Under the pieces are notes generated by a model. That model saw only the letters and a list, made by a program, of their open reading frames with translations. It searched no databases and was not told the origin of the DNA. A DNA stretch of 64,000 nt from JACDQM01 sp044373315. GTDB lineage: Bacteria; Pseudomonadota; Gammaproteobacteria; Burkholderiales; Burkholderiaceae_C. How positions within the stretch are numbered: the first letter of the stretch is position 1; every line of letters starts with the position of its first letter. The stretch covers positions 12,165-76,164 of the forward strand of contig NZ_JBILQK010000009.1 of NCBI RefSeq assembly GCF_044373315.1, in the 5' to 3' direction. Both the position numbers and the translations under genes were made by a program. Positions 8,465 through 18,002 of the stretch are shown piece after piece.

Positions 8465-9502
8465 TCACAACTTCTTTTCAAGCGCCTTCAAGCGCTCGCG
8501 CAGGCTGTAAAGCTGGCGCAGGGTGGCGGCATTCTTCTCCCAGTTCGCATTGTCGTCGAAGGGGAAGACGCCGGTGTATTGGCCAGGCTTGGCGATCGAC
8601 CGCGTGATCAGCGTGCAAGCCGAGATGTGCACATGGTCGGCAATCTGCAGATGGCCCACGATGCTGGCAGCGCCGCCGACCGTGCAATGGGCGCCGATAC
8701 GGGTGCTGCCGGCGATGGCGACGCAGCCCGCGATGGCGGTGTGAGCGCCGATCCGCACGTTGTGGCCAATCTGGATCAGGTTGTCGAGCTTCACGCCATC
8801 GGCGATCACGGTGTCGTCCAGCGCCCCGCGGTCGATGCAAGTGTTGGCGCCGATTTCGACGTCGTCACCGATCAGCACCGCGCCGAGCTGCTCGATCTTT
8901 TCCCAGCGGCCGCCATCGGCCGACTTCGCCGGCGCGAAGCCGAATCCATCGGCACCGATCACCGCACCGCCGTGGATGATGCAGCGTGCGCCGATGCGGC
9001 TGTCAAAGCCGACCGTCACCCGCGCCGCCAAGCGCGTGCCTGCACCAATCTGAGACTTTCGCTCGATCACACAGTGCGGGCCGATGCGCGCACCGGCACC
9101 GACCGTGACGCCCGCCTCGATCACCGCCAGCGCACCGACGTCGACGCCCTCACCCAGCACGGCGCTGGGGTCGATCACGGCCGAGGGGTGGAGGCGTGCT
9201 GCGGCCTGCGGACGCACGCGCACTGCCCACCACTGTGTGAGGCGGGCGAAGTACAGATACGGGTCAGGGGTGACGATGGCAGCGCCACGCGCGGCCGCCA
9301 CTTCAGCAAAGGCAGGCGCCACGATGACGCAGGCCGCAGCAGTGCTCTGCAACTGCGACTGGTAGCGGACGTTGGAGAGGAAGCTCAGGGTGGCTGAATC
9401 AGCCCCCTCAAGCGGTCCCAGACGCGCAATCTCGATATCGGACGCACCAACAAGATCGCCGCCCAAGGCGGCGATCACATCGGCGAGCTTGCAGCGGCTC
9501 AC
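8465..9502 (-). CDS. lpxD: UDP-3-O-acylglucosamine N-acyltransferase
   Basis: Third enzyme of lipid A synthesis, adding the N-linked hydroxyacyl chain. 345 aa. An N-terminal uridine-binding domain (about 1-95, with FLSNVRYQSQL) precedes a left-handed beta-helix of hexapeptide repeats (about 105-310). The catalytic His is in the SIVGHLQIADHV stretch. The C-terminal helix LYSLRERLKALEKKL closes the trimer in the family. Its ATG overlaps the skp stop by 4 nt. Confidence 0.97.
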   Translation of the reverse strand: MSRCKLADVIAALGGDLVGASDIEIARLGPLEGADSATLSFLSNVRYQSQLQSTAAACVIVAPAFAEVAAARGAAIVTPDPYLYFARLTQWWAVRVRPQAAARLHPSAVIDPSAVLGEGVDVGALAVIEAGVTVGAGARIGPHCVIERKSQIGAGTRLAARVTVGFDSRIGARCIIHGGAVIGADGFGFAPAKSADGGRWEKIEQLGAVLIGDDVEIGANTCIDRGALDDTVIADGVKLDNLIQIGHNVRIGAHTAIAGCVAIAGSTRIGAHCTVGGAASIVGHLQIADHVHISACTLITRSIAKPGQYTGVFPFDDNANWEKNAATLRQLYSLRERLKALEKKL

Positions 9503-10005
9503 TTCTGCGCGTTGAGCGCGTCGATCACCTTCTTGGTGATGTCCACGCGGTTGCTGGCCATGATGGCCTCTTGCACGATCAGGTCGTACTTCTCGGCGTC
9601 GAAGATCTGCTTGATCACGCGGTTGGCCCGCTCAACCAGGGCGCCGAGCTCTTCGTTCTTGCGCTGGTTCAGGTCTTCACGCAGCTCACGCCCCTTGCGT
9701 TGCAGTTCGCGATCACGATCAATCACGTCACGCTGGCGGCGGTTGCGCTCTGCCTCGGACAGGGTGGGCGCTTCCTTTTCCAGCTTCTCTGCAGCAGCGC
9801 GCAGCTTGTTTTCCTGGTCCTTGAATTCCTTCTCGCGCTTGCTGAACTCGGTCTCCAGCTTCAGCTGGGCTGCCTTGGCCATATTGGCCTCGCGCATCAC
9901 GACCTCGCTGTTGACGTAGCCGATCTTCAACTCCTGGGCTTGGACAGCCACAGCCGAGGTGCACACCATGGCGGCCATCGCCACCGTCTTCAACAGCTTG
10001 CTCAT
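9499..10005 (-). CDS. skp: OmpH/Skp-family periplasmic chaperone
   Basis: 168 aa. A signal peptide covers about residues 1-23, with the likely cleavage after VQAQ. The rest is a charged, long-helix domain (residues 50-120, rich in K, E, R and Q) that forms the tentacles of the trimeric jellyfish fold. It holds unfolded outer-membrane proteins in the periplasm for delivery to BamA. The gene sits 2 nt downstream of bamA, which is its usual place in proteobacteria. Confidence 0.95.
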   Translation of the reverse strand: MSKLLKTVAMAAMVCTSAVAVQAQELKIGYVNSEVVMREANMAKAAQLKLETEFSKREKEFKDQENKLRAAAEKLEKEAPTLSEAERNRRQRDVIDRDRELQRKGRELREDLNQRKNEELGALVERANRVIKQIFDAEKYDLIVQEAIMASNRVDITKKVIDALNAQK

Positions 10006-10007
10006 AG

Positions 10008-12329
10008 TCAGAATGCAGTCCCGATCTGGAATTGGAATTTCTCGATTCTATCCGTTGGCTTTTTGCGCAAGGGCGTACCGAAACTCAGCTTCAGCGGCCC
10101 CATCGGCGACATCCAGCTCAGGCCGATGCCAGCCGACACGCGCAAGGAATTCAGATCAACGGATTCGAACGAGCTCTTGGTGTTCCACACATTGCCGGCA
10201 TCGACAAAGCCGAACAGGCGGAACGATTTGTCATTGCCGCTGCCAGGCACAGGAACGTAGAGCTCGGCATTGGCGTTGACACGCAGATTGCCACCGGAGT
10301 ATGAGCCGGTCGGGTCCACGGGGCCGAGCGAGTTCGACTCGAACACCCGCACCGAACCCAAGCCGCCGGCGTAGAAGTTCTTGAAGATCGGATAGCTGCG
10401 ACCGCCGAGACCGGAGCCAATGCCCAGTTCACCGTTCACCATCAGCGAGAACTTGTTGTTGGCGCTGAGCGGGAAGTACTGCTGATACTGCAGATTGGCG
10501 CGGGCGTAGCGCGCATCCCCGATCACGCTGGACTCAAGATTGACTCGCTGATAGCGCCCGGCGCTCGGCGACAGCACGCTGTCGCGGCTGTCACGCTGCC
10601 ATCCCAGCGTCAGCGGGAAAGAGTTGCTGCGGTCACCGAACTCATTGAAGTAGCGCTTGTAGCTCAGCGGCACACCAACGTTGGTACTGATCGACGTGCG
10701 CTCGGCACCCAGACCGAAGAACACGGTATCGACCTCGGAGAATGGCACGCCGAAACGGACGGTGCCGCCATACGAGGCCAGCGAATAGACCTCGCCCAGG
10801 GTGTTCAACGGCTTGGTGGTGCGGTAGAAGATGTCCAGCGCACGTGACACGCCATCGACGGTGAAATACGGGTCGACCGTGCTCAGCGCGATTTGGCGGC
10901 CTGTCTTAGCAGTGTTGAGATCGATGCCCAGGTAGTTGCCCGAGCCGAAGACGTTGTCTTGCTTGATCGATCCCTGCAGCGACAGCTTCTGCGCACTCGA
11001 GTAGCCCGCGCCGACCATGATGTTGCCTGTCGGCCGCTCTTCAACGGTGATGGTCACATCCACCTGATCCTGCGCACCAGGCACCTCGTTGGTGTCAATG
11101 TTGACTTCCTTGAAGTAGCCGAGTCGCTCGACGCGGTCTCGAGAGGCCTTGATGCGCTGACCGTCGTACCAGGCAGACTCGAACTGCCGGAACTCACGAC
11201 GGATCACTTCGTCGCGAGTACGCGTGTTGCCGGACACGATGACACGGCGCACATAGACGCGGCGCTGCGGCTCGGCAAAGAAGGTAACCGCGACCTGGCC
11301 GGTCGCGCGATCGATCTCAGGGCGGCTCTCGACGCGTGCGAAAGCGTAGCCATAGGTTCCGTACAGGTCGTTGAAGGCGCGCGTGGTCTGTGCAACAGCC
11401 TCACCGCGGTAGGCTTCGCCCGGCTTCAACGAGACAAGACGCTTGAAGTCCTCTTCGCGACCAAGGTACTCGCCTTCCAGCTTGACCGAGGTCACCGTGT
11501 AAGGCTGCCCCTCGCTGATGGTGATCGAGATATTGATGCTCTGCTTGTCCGGCGAGATGGTCACCTGGGTGGAGCTGACGTTGAACTCGAGATAGCCGCG
11601 ATTCAGGTAGAAGGAGCGAATGGTCTCAAGATCGGCATTCAGCTTGGCGCGCGAATAGCGATCGGTCTTGGTGTACCAGGTTAGCCAGCCGCTGGTGGTC
11701 TGCTCCAGCAGGCCCAGCAGCGTGCCTTCCGAGAACGCCTTGGTGCCGATGATGCGGATCTCGCCGATCTTGGCGGGCTCGCCCTCGGCCACAGTGAAGC
11801 TGACATTGACCCGGTTGCGCTCCAGCGGGGTGATCGTCGTGGTCACCTCGGCGCCGTACATGCTGCGGGTCAGATACTGCCGCTTGAGCTCTTGCTCGGC
11901 GCGATCAGCCAGGGCTTTGTCGAAGGGTTTGCCCTCGCCGATGCCCACGTCCTTCAGCGACTTGGTCAAGGCTTCGGTATCGAACTCCTTGAGGCCGACG
12001 AAGCTGACATTGGCGATCGTGGGGCGCTCCTCGATGATCACCACCACTGTGCCGCCGTCAATGCTCAAACGAACATCCTTGAACAGGCCAGTGGCGAACA
12101 GCGCGCGCAGCGCAGCGGCGCCTTTGTCATCGTTGTAGGTATCTCCAATGCGGAAGGGCAGCGACGCGAACACCGTACCGGGGTCGGTGCGCTGCAGACC
12201 TTCGACACGGATGTCCTTCAACACGAAGGGATCGACGGCCCAGGCGGCGCCCGACTGCAGCGCGGCGGCGAGCGCCAGCATCAGGAAAGACGGGCGCAGG
12301 GGCGCGGACTTGCGATGACTAGAGGACAT
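10008..12329 (-). CDS. bamA: outer-membrane protein assembly factor BamA
   Basis: Central Omp85 component of the BAM complex, inserting beta-barrels in the outer membrane. 773 aa. A signal peptide (about 1-31, ending AAWA) is followed by five POTRA domains (about 32-430, beginning FVLKDIRVEGLQRTDPGTVF) and a 16-strand barrel. Near the C-terminus, IGLSWMSPMGPLKLSFGTPL is typical of the last strands. The protein ends with Phe, as barrel proteins do. BamB (35.5 kb) and BamD (47.5 kb) are encoded in the same window. Confidence 0.98.
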   Translation of the reverse strand: MSSSHRKSAPLRPSFLMLALAAALQSGAAWAVDPFVLKDIRVEGLQRTDPGTVFASLPFRIGDTYNDDKGAAALRALFATGLFKDVRLSIDGGTVVVIIEERPTIANVSFVGLKEFDTEALTKSLKDVGIGEGKPFDKALADRAEQELKRQYLTRSMYGAEVTTTITPLERNRVNVSFTVAEGEPAKIGEIRIIGTKAFSEGTLLGLLEQTTSGWLTWYTKTDRYSRAKLNADLETIRSFYLNRGYLEFNVSSTQVTISPDKQSINISITISEGQPYTVTSVKLEGEYLGREEDFKRLVSLKPGEAYRGEAVAQTTRAFNDLYGTYGYAFARVESRPEIDRATGQVAVTFFAEPQRRVYVRRVIVSGNTRTRDEVIRREFRQFESAWYDGQRIKASRDRVERLGYFKEVNIDTNEVPGAQDQVDVTITVEERPTGNIMVGAGYSSAQKLSLQGSIKQDNVFGSGNYLGIDLNTAKTGRQIALSTVDPYFTVDGVSRALDIFYRTTKPLNTLGEVYSLASYGGTVRFGVPFSEVDTVFFGLGAERTSISTNVGVPLSYKRYFNEFGDRSNSFPLTLGWQRDSRDSVLSPSAGRYQRVNLESSVIGDARYARANLQYQQYFPLSANNKFSLMVNGELGIGSGLGGRSYPIFKNFYAGGLGSVRVFESNSLGPVDPTGSYSGGNLRVNANAELYVPVPGSGNDKSFRLFGFVDAGNVWNTKSSFESVDLNSLRVSAGIGLSWMSPMGPLKLSFGTPLRKKPTDRIEKFQFQIGTAF

Positions 12330-12342
12330 GCGGAATAGAGAG

Positions 12343-13722
12343 TCAGTGCAGACCCAGTTGGCGAGCCAGGTCGTTGGAAAGGGCCAAAGCCATCAGCAAA
12401 AACAAAATCAGCGCACCAGCGCGCTGCAAATGTCTGAGCCACCATTCCGAGACGGGGCGGCCGGTCAGACCCTCGAAAAGATAATACATCAGGTGTCCAC
12501 CATCGAGCATCGGCAACGGCAGCAGGTTCAGCACGCCAATGCTGACACTGACCAAGGCCATGAAGCTCAGATAGGCGACCAAGCCCAGTCGTGCCGATTG
12601 ACCCGCGTAATCGGCAATCGTGATCGGGCCGCTGAGGTTCTTCAGCGAAGCCTCGCCGATCAACATCCGACCAAACACCTTGAGGGTCATAGTCGAGACT
12701 TCCCAAGTGCGCTGCGCGCCCAGGGCCATCGATTCGAAAGGGCCGTGGCTGACCGTCACCAACGCCGGTGGCGCACCCACGATGGCTTCGATGCGCCCGA
12801 AGCGCTGACTGCCATCGACGACCTGGCGAGGGCGCACAACGAGCGTCAGCACCTGACCCGAGCGCTCCACCTGCCACTGCATCGGTTGCGCCGCATCGCC
12901 TTCTCGCCCGGAAGCCCTGATGCGCTCGCGCAGCGCACCCGCATCCGCAACCGCCCGCCCGTCAACACTCAGCACACGATCACCGGGCAGCAATCCGGCG
13001 CTGGCCGCAGGGCCACCTGCCGTGATCGCCCCCAGCAGCGGTTCGCTGAAGGCCGATCCGAGACCGAGCTTGCGCAGCAGCGCAGCATCGAGATCCCGAC
13101 CGCCCAATCGATCCGTATCGAGCAGCAGTTCGCGCCGCGCATGCCCCGCAGCATCGCTGACGCTCAAGTGAAGCTTGCGCCCTTCACTGACGGCCTGGGT
13201 CAGCTGCCAGCGCAACTGCGGCAGCGACTGAAGCTCGGTCCAGTGTTGGCCGTCGGCCGAACTGGCCTGCACCCAGTCCCCCGCACGCAGGCCCGCCTGA
13301 TCGGCCAGACTGCCGGGCACAGGCGTGCCCAGCACTGCCTTGGGCTCATCCACACCGATCCAGTTCACCGCCGCAAACAGCAGGATCGCCAGTACGAAGT
13401 TGGCCAACGGGCCCGCAGCGACAATCGCAGCGCGTTGACGCAGAGGTCGATTGTTGAAGGCTTGCGCGCGCAACTCTGGCGGCACTGCGCCCTCGCGCTC
13501 GTCCAGCATGCGCACATACCCGCCCAGGGGCAAGGCGCAGAGAGTGAATTCCGTGGCATCGGGATGTCGCTGGCGACGCCAGATCACCCGTCCGAAACCG
13601 ACCGAAAAGCGCAAGACCTTGACACCACAGGCCCGCGCCACACGGTAGTGGCCCCATTCATGGACGACGATCAGCACGCCGATTGCCAGAACAAAAGCCA
13701 GCACCGTGGTCAGCAAGGACAT
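12343..13722 (-). CDS. rseP: RIP site-2 metalloprotease RseP
   Basis: Intramembrane zinc protease that makes the second cut in anti-sigma-E (RseA) and clears signal peptide remnants. 459 aa. The N-terminal membrane helix carries HEWGHYRVARACGVKVL, whose HExxH-type motif lies at about 21-25. Two PDZ-like regions follow (PGSLADQAGLRAGDWV and GPAASAGLLPGDRVLSVDG). Near the C-terminus, NLLPLPMLDGGHL supplies the third zinc ligand (Asp). Order dxr-rseP-bamA is standard. Confidence 0.97.
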   Translation of the reverse strand: MSLLTTVLAFVLAIGVLIVVHEWGHYRVARACGVKVLRFSVGFGRVIWRRQRHPDATEFTLCALPLGGYVRMLDEREGAVPPELRAQAFNNRPLRQRAAIVAAGPLANFVLAILLFAAVNWIGVDEPKAVLGTPVPGSLADQAGLRAGDWVQASSADGQHWTELQSLPQLRWQLTQAVSEGRKLHLSVSDAAGHARRELLLDTDRLGGRDLDAALLRKLGLGSAFSEPLLGAITAGGPAASAGLLPGDRVLSVDGRAVADAGALRERIRASGREGDAAQPMQWQVERSGQVLTLVVRPRQVVDGSQRFGRIEAIVGAPPALVTVSHGPFESMALGAQRTWEVSTMTLKVFGRMLIGEASLKNLSGPITIADYAGQSARLGLVAYLSFMALVSVSIGVLNLLPLPMLDGGHLMYYLFEGLTGRPVSEWWLRHLQRAGALILFLLMALALSNDLARQLGLH

Positions 13723-13735
13723 GGCGTGCTCCGGC

Positions 13736-14947
13736 TCAAGCGCGCAGGCGCTGCATCAGCGTCTGCGCATGGCGGCGCGCCCGGGCATCCAGCGCCAGCA
13801 GGCCCTCGACGCTGTCGCACTCGCCGGCTTCAGGCTGCAGCGTTTGCATGCACTCGCGATTCAGCTGCGAGATTTGGTCGAAGCGCAAGCTGCCCGCCAG
13901 GAACGCGGCCACGGCCTCTTCGTTGGCCGCATTGAGTACCGCGGTCGACCCTTCGGCCGCGCGCAGCGCCTGCCAGGACAGATGCAGACCGGGGAAGCGG
14001 CGCTCGTCGGCCTCCTCAAAGGTCAATGTCGGCTTGGCCAGGAAGTCCAAGGTTTGGGCCCCGCTCTCGATCCGCTCCGGGAAGGAAAGTCCATAGGCGA
14101 TCGGCACCCGCATGTCCGGCGTGCCCAATTGGGCCAGCACCGAGTTGTCGCGGCACACGACCATCGAGTGGATGATGCTCTGCGGATGGATCACCACCTT
14201 GATCTGCGCTGGCTCCAGACCGAACAGCCAGCGCGCCTCGATCACCTCCAGCGCCTTGTTCATCATGGTGGCCGAGTCGACCGAGATCTTGCGCCCCATC
14301 ACCCAGTTCGGATGCGCACAGGCCTGCTCGGGGGTGACCTCGCGCAGTGTGGCCGGATCGCGCTGGCGGAACGGGCCGCCAGAGGCGGTCAACACGATAT
14401 GGTCGACGCGCTGGTGCCAGGTCGTCCGATCCTCGGGCAGGCACTGGAAGATCGCCGAATGCTCGCTGTCGATCGGCAGCAGCGTGGCACCGCCCTCGTC
14501 CACCGCCCGCATGAACAGCGCACCACCGACCACCAACGCCTCCTTGTTGGCCAGCAGCAGCTTTTTGCCCGCACGTGCCGCGGCCAGGCAGGGTTCGAGC
14601 CCGGCCGCGCCAACAATCGCCGCCATAACCACATCGACATCCGGATGCGCCGCGATGGTCGCCAGGCTGTGTGCGCCGTCCAGCACTTCGGTAGTCAGGC
14701 CGCGCTCGCGCAGTCCGGCACGCAGCTGCGCAGCAAGGCTGGAGTCAGGCAACACCGCATAACGCGGCACGTACGCGGCACATTGCTGCAGCAGATCGTC
14801 GACCCGACTCATCGCGCTGAGCGCGAAGACTTCGTAGCGATCGGGATGGCGCGCCAGCACGTCCAGGGTATTGCAGCCGATGGAACCGGTGGAGCCCAGC
14901 ACACAGACCTTCTGGCGCGCAGCTGGGAACGGAAGATGAGCTCTCAT
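13736..14947 (-). CDS. dxr: 1-deoxy-D-xylulose 5-phosphate reductoisomerase
   Basis: Second step of the MEP isoprenoid pathway: DXP plus NADPH gives MEP. 403 aa, normal length. The NADPH-binding loop LGSTGSIGCNTLDVL begins near residue 17. The metal and substrate region includes VGAAGLEPCLAAARAGKKLLLANKEALV and MGRKISVDSATMMNKALEVIEA. It overlaps cdsA by 4 nt. ispG at 38.6 kb and uppS at 15.8 kb belong to the same isoprenoid supply line. Confidence 0.97.
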   Translation of the reverse strand: MRAHLPFPAARQKVCVLGSTGSIGCNTLDVLARHPDRYEVFALSAMSRVDDLLQQCAAYVPRYAVLPDSSLAAQLRAGLRERGLTTEVLDGAHSLATIAAHPDVDVVMAAIVGAAGLEPCLAAARAGKKLLLANKEALVVGGALFMRAVDEGGATLLPIDSEHSAIFQCLPEDRTTWHQRVDHIVLTASGGPFRQRDPATLREVTPEQACAHPNWVMGRKISVDSATMMNKALEVIEARWLFGLEPAQIKVVIHPQSIIHSMVVCRDNSVLAQLGTPDMRVPIAYGLSFPERIESGAQTLDFLAKPTLTFEEADERRFPGLHLSWQALRAAEGSTAVLNAANEEAVAAFLAGSLRFDQISQLNRECMQTLQPEAGECDSVEGLLALDARARRHAQTLMQRLRA

Positions 14948-15792
14948 GGCGGCGCAATCAGGGAGACCATGGCCATGGCCAGGGGGAATACAGGGAGCAA
15001 GGCGTCGATACGATCGAGCACGCCGCCATGGCCAGGCAGCAGCGTGCTGCTGTCCTTGGCGCCAGCGGCACGCTTGACCAGCGACTCGAACAAGTCACCG
15101 ACCACACTCATCGCCGCCAGAACAACCAGCGCCAGCAGATCGATCCACAAACCCTGGCTGAGCAATCGCGTGTAAAGGCTGGGCGTATCGACCGCGAAGC
15201 GCACATCGATGAACTGCGACCAGATCAGGGCGAGCAGCAAGACACCGGCCATGCCACTCCACACGCCCTCCCAGCTCTTGCCGGGACTGATCGCCGGCGC
15301 CAGCTTGCGCCGACCAAGGGTGCGTCCGCCGAAGTAGGCGGCGACATCGGCAATCCACACCAGGCAGAAGACCGAGAGCAGGAAGTTGATGCCCAGAGCC
15401 TTGGCCTGCGCCAACGCGAGCCAGGCCACCCACAGTGCGATGCCACCGAGCAGCAATCGCACCAGCCGCGGCGCATGGGGCCAGGCCGTCGGACCGCCGC
15501 GCAGCGCATAGGCACCGCCCAGCACCCATACCGAGGTGGCCAGCCACCAGCACCAGGCCGGCGGCGCTGTCATCCCCAGGGCCCACAGCGTGGCACCACA
15601 GGCAGCGGCAATGCCAACGCCATAGGCCAGCGCTGCTCCGCCTGGCGCAGCATTGAGCCGGGACCATTCCCAGCCCGCCGCACCGATCATGGCCAGCGTC
15701 AACAGCGCAAAAGGCCAGGGCGAGGCGGCGAACATCGCCGGCAGCAGAACAGCCAGCAGCACTAGGGCGGTGATGATGCGCTGTTTCAGCAT
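14944..15792 (-). CDS. cdsA: phosphatidate cytidylyltransferase
   Basis: Makes CDP-diacylglycerol from phosphatidate and CTP, the branch point of phospholipid synthesis. 282 aa, multi-spanning (about 7-8 hydrophobic segments). The C-terminal family signature reads KDSSTLLPGHGGVLDRIDAL. It lies between uppS (12-nt gap) and dxr (4-nt overlap), as in most proteobacteria. Confidence 0.96.
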   Translation of the reverse strand: MLKQRIITALVLLAVLLPAMFAASPWPFALLTLAMIGAAGWEWSRLNAAPGGAALAYGVGIAAACGATLWALGMTAPPAWCWWLATSVWVLGGAYALRGGPTAWPHAPRLVRLLLGGIALWVAWLALAQAKALGINFLLSVFCLVWIADVAAYFGGRTLGRRKLAPAISPGKSWEGVWSGMAGVLLLALIWSQFIDVRFAVDTPSLYTRLLSQGLWIDLLALVVLAAMSVVGDLFESLVKRAAGAKDSSTLLPGHGGVLDRIDALLPVFPLAMAMVSLIAPP

Positions 15793-15804
15793 GCGTGCAC
15801 CGCT

Positions 15805-16554
15805 CTACGCATCGGCAAGGGCCGGCGCAACATCCTTGACGCCGCCGAAGCGGCGGTCCCTTTCCCGGAAAGCCTGGATCGCCGCATCGAGCTGCGCTTC
15901 GCCGAACTCGGGCCACAGACAGTCGGAAAACACGAACTCGGTGTACGCCGCCTGCCAGAGCAGGAAGTTGCTGATGCGCACTTCGCCGCCGGTGCGAATA
16001 AACAGATCAGGATCGGGCGCATAGCTCATGGCCATGAATTCGCTGAGCTTGGCTTCGGTCAGATCGCCTGGCGCAACGCCCGCCTGGATGGCCGCCTTGC
16101 AGGCCTGCACGATGTCCCAGCGACCGCCGTAATTGAAGGCGACGTTAAGCGTCAGCTTGGTGTTGTGACGGGTGGCGGCCTCGGCCTCGTTCCAGGCATT
16201 GCGCAGTTTGTCGGAAACCGCGTCGCGGTCGCCGACGATTCGGATGCGCACGCCCATTGCGCCCATGCGCGCCAGATAGCGAGACACCGCGGCCAGCACC
16301 AAGCCCATCAGGCCCGAGACCTCATCGCTGGGACGCTTCCAGTTCTCACTGGAGAACGCGAACACGGTCAGGTACTCGATCTCACGATCAATGCACGCCT
16401 GCACGACCTTGACCAGTGCATCGACCCCCTGCTTGTGACCAAAGAAGCGCGGCAGAAAGCGCTTTTTGGCCCAGCGGCCATTGCCATCCATCACGATGGC
16501 CACGTGGCGCGGCATCGGGGCCGCGGTCTTAGTCACGGCAGCGCTTCCGCTCAA
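15805..16554 (-). CDS. uppS: undecaprenyl diphosphate synthase
   Basis: Cis-prenyltransferase that builds C55 undecaprenyl-PP, the carrier for peptidoglycan and O-antigen. 249 aa. The motif VAIVMDGNGRWAKKR holds the catalytic Asp23. FAFSSENWKRP and the C-terminal DLFIRTGGEVRISNFLLWQ are the other family signatures. The ATG overlaps the frr stop by 4 nt, and a slightly longer than usual N-terminus (about 13 aa before PRHVAIVMDG) is retained because of that coupling. Confidence 0.97.
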   Translation of the reverse strand: MSGSAAVTKTAAPMPRHVAIVMDGNGRWAKKRFLPRFFGHKQGVDALVKVVQACIDREIEYLTVFAFSSENWKRPSDEVSGLMGLVLAAVSRYLARMGAMGVRIRIVGDRDAVSDKLRNAWNEAEAATRHNTKLTLNVAFNYGGRWDIVQACKAAIQAGVAPGDLTEAKLSEFMAMSYAPDPDLFIRTGGEVRISNFLLWQAAYTEFVFSDCLWPEFGEAQLDAAIQAFRERDRRFGGVKDVAPALADA

Positions 16555-17111
16555 ACCGCCATGATCTCGGCTTCTTTGCCGGAGATCAGTTTGTCAATCT
16601 CGGCAATGACGCGGTCCGTCAGCTTCTGGACTTCGTCAAGGCTGCGACGCTCGTCGTCCTCACCGATTTCCTTTTCCTTAAGCAGCTTCTTTGCCTGCTC
16701 ATTGGCATCGCGACGCAGATTGCGCACCGCCACCTTGGCATCCTCACCGGCATTGCGCACGACCTTGGTCAGATCCCGGCGACGTTCTTCGGTCAGCGGC
16801 GGCATCGGCACGCGGATCAGGTCGCCTTGCGCCGAGGGATTCAAGCCCAGGTCCGACTCACGGATCGCCCGTTCAATCTTTGCACCCATGCCCTTCTCCC
16901 AGGGCTGGACACTGATGGTGCGGGCATCCAGCAGGCTGACGTTGGCCACCTGCGAGATTGGCACCAGCGAGCCGTAGTAGTCAACCTGGACCTGATCCAG
17001 GATGCCCGGGTGAGCACGGCCGGTGCGGATCTTCTGCAATTCGGTCTTGAAGGCCTCGACTGACTTGGCCATCTTTGCTTCGGCCGTCTTCTTGATATCT
17101 GCAATGCTCAT
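16551..17111 (-). CDS. frr: ribosome recycling factor
   Basis: Splits post-termination ribosomes together with EF-G. 186 aa, exactly the family length. It opens with DIKKTAEAKMAKSVEAFKTEL and includes the conserved KIRTGRAHPGILD. The C-terminal three-helix bundle is seen as heptad-like charged sequence. It lies 56 nt after pyrH on the same strand, in the standard rpsB-tsf-pyrH-frr order. Confidence 0.98.
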   Translation of the reverse strand: MSIADIKKTAEAKMAKSVEAFKTELQKIRTGRAHPGILDQVQVDYYGSLVPISQVANVSLLDARTISVQPWEKGMGAKIERAIRESDLGLNPSAQGDLIRVPMPPLTEERRRDLTKVVRNAGEDAKVAVRNLRRDANEQAKKLLKEKEIGEDDERRSLDEVQKLTDRVIAEIDKLISGKEAEIMAV

Positions 17112-17167
17112 GTTGATTGCCTTGATTGCTCGTCTGATTCCGTCTTCTGTCTAACGCCGGACCACGC

Positions 17168-17878
17168 TCAGACGTGGACCAGGGTTCCCTCGTCCTCACC
17201 CATAACGACTCGCTTGAGCGCGCCGGGCTTGAAAATGCTGAACACCTTGATCGGCAGCTTCTGGTCGCGGCACAGCGCGAAGGCCGTGGCATCCAGCACC
17301 TGAAGGTTCTTGGTGATGGCCTCGTCGAAGCTGATGCGCGCATAGCGGGTCGCGGTCGGATCCTTCTTGGGATCAGCCGTGTAGACGCCGTCCACCTTGG
17401 TGGCCTTCAGCACGATCTCGGCACCGATCTCGGCGCCGCGCAAGGCGGCCGCCGTGTCGGTGGTAAAGAAGGGGTTGCCGGTGCCGGCAGCGAAAATCAC
17501 GACCTTGCCCTCTTCCAGGTACTGCAGCGCCTTGGGGCGAACATAGGGCTCAACCACTTGTTCGATGGCGATGGCGGACATCACTCGTGCCGTCATGCCC
17601 TCCTGGCGCATCGTGTCGGCCAGCGCCAGCGAATTCATCACCGTGGCCAGCATGCCCATGTAGTCTGCCGTTGCGCGGTCCATGCCCACCGAGCCACCAG
17701 CCACGCCGCGGAAGATGTTGCCGCCGCCGATCACGACAGCCACCTCCACACCCAGCTGCGTCACCTCCTGGATCTCCTGCACCATGCGCACAATGGTGGC
17801 GCGATTGATGCCATAGGCGTCGTCGCCCATCAGGGCTTCACCAGAAAGTTTCAGCAGGATGCGTTTGTGCGCGGGCAT
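17168..17878 (-). CDS. pyrH: uridylate kinase
   Basis: UMP + ATP to UDP + ADP, a hexameric bacterial enzyme of the amino acid kinase fold. 236 aa from the ATG at 17878 (MPAHKRILLKLSGEALMGDD). The KLSGEAL loop binds phosphate. VAVVIGGGNIFRG and FAAGTGNPFFTTDTAAALR are further nucleotide-binding segments. The open frame extends to 18070 but crosses the tsf terminator, so that extension is not coding. About 78 nt between the tsf terminator and this ATG could hold a separate promoter. Confidence 0.98.
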   Translation of the reverse strand: MPAHKRILLKLSGEALMGDDAYGINRATIVRMVQEIQEVTQLGVEVAVVIGGGNIFRGVAGGSVGMDRATADYMGMLATVMNSLALADTMRQEGMTARVMSAIAIEQVVEPYVRPKALQYLEEGKVVIFAAGTGNPFFTTDTAAALRGAEIGAEIVLKATKVDGVYTADPKKDPTATRYARISFDEAITKNLQVLDATAFALCRDQKLPIKVFSIFKPGALKRVVMGEDEGTLVHV

Positions 17879-17954
17879 TGTGACCTCGTCATGCAAATTG
17901 GGGTGGGCTCCGCGATCTGCCGGCCTCGTGGGCAAGCCACCGCGAGCACAAGTG

Positions 17955-17981
17955 TAAAGGGCGCCAGTGGCGCCCTTGTCG
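17955..17981 (-). terminator. terminator downstream of tsf
   Basis: A 9-bp perfect stem AAGGGCGCC/GGCGCCCTT (17957-17965 with 17969-17977) with a 3-nt loop lies 26 nt past the tsf stop. On the minus strand it is followed by TTTACAC. The U run is short, so termination may be partial, letting some transcripts run on into pyrH. Confidence 0.6.
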
Positions 17982-18002
17982 ATTGGCTGAAGCGCCTCGG
18001 GC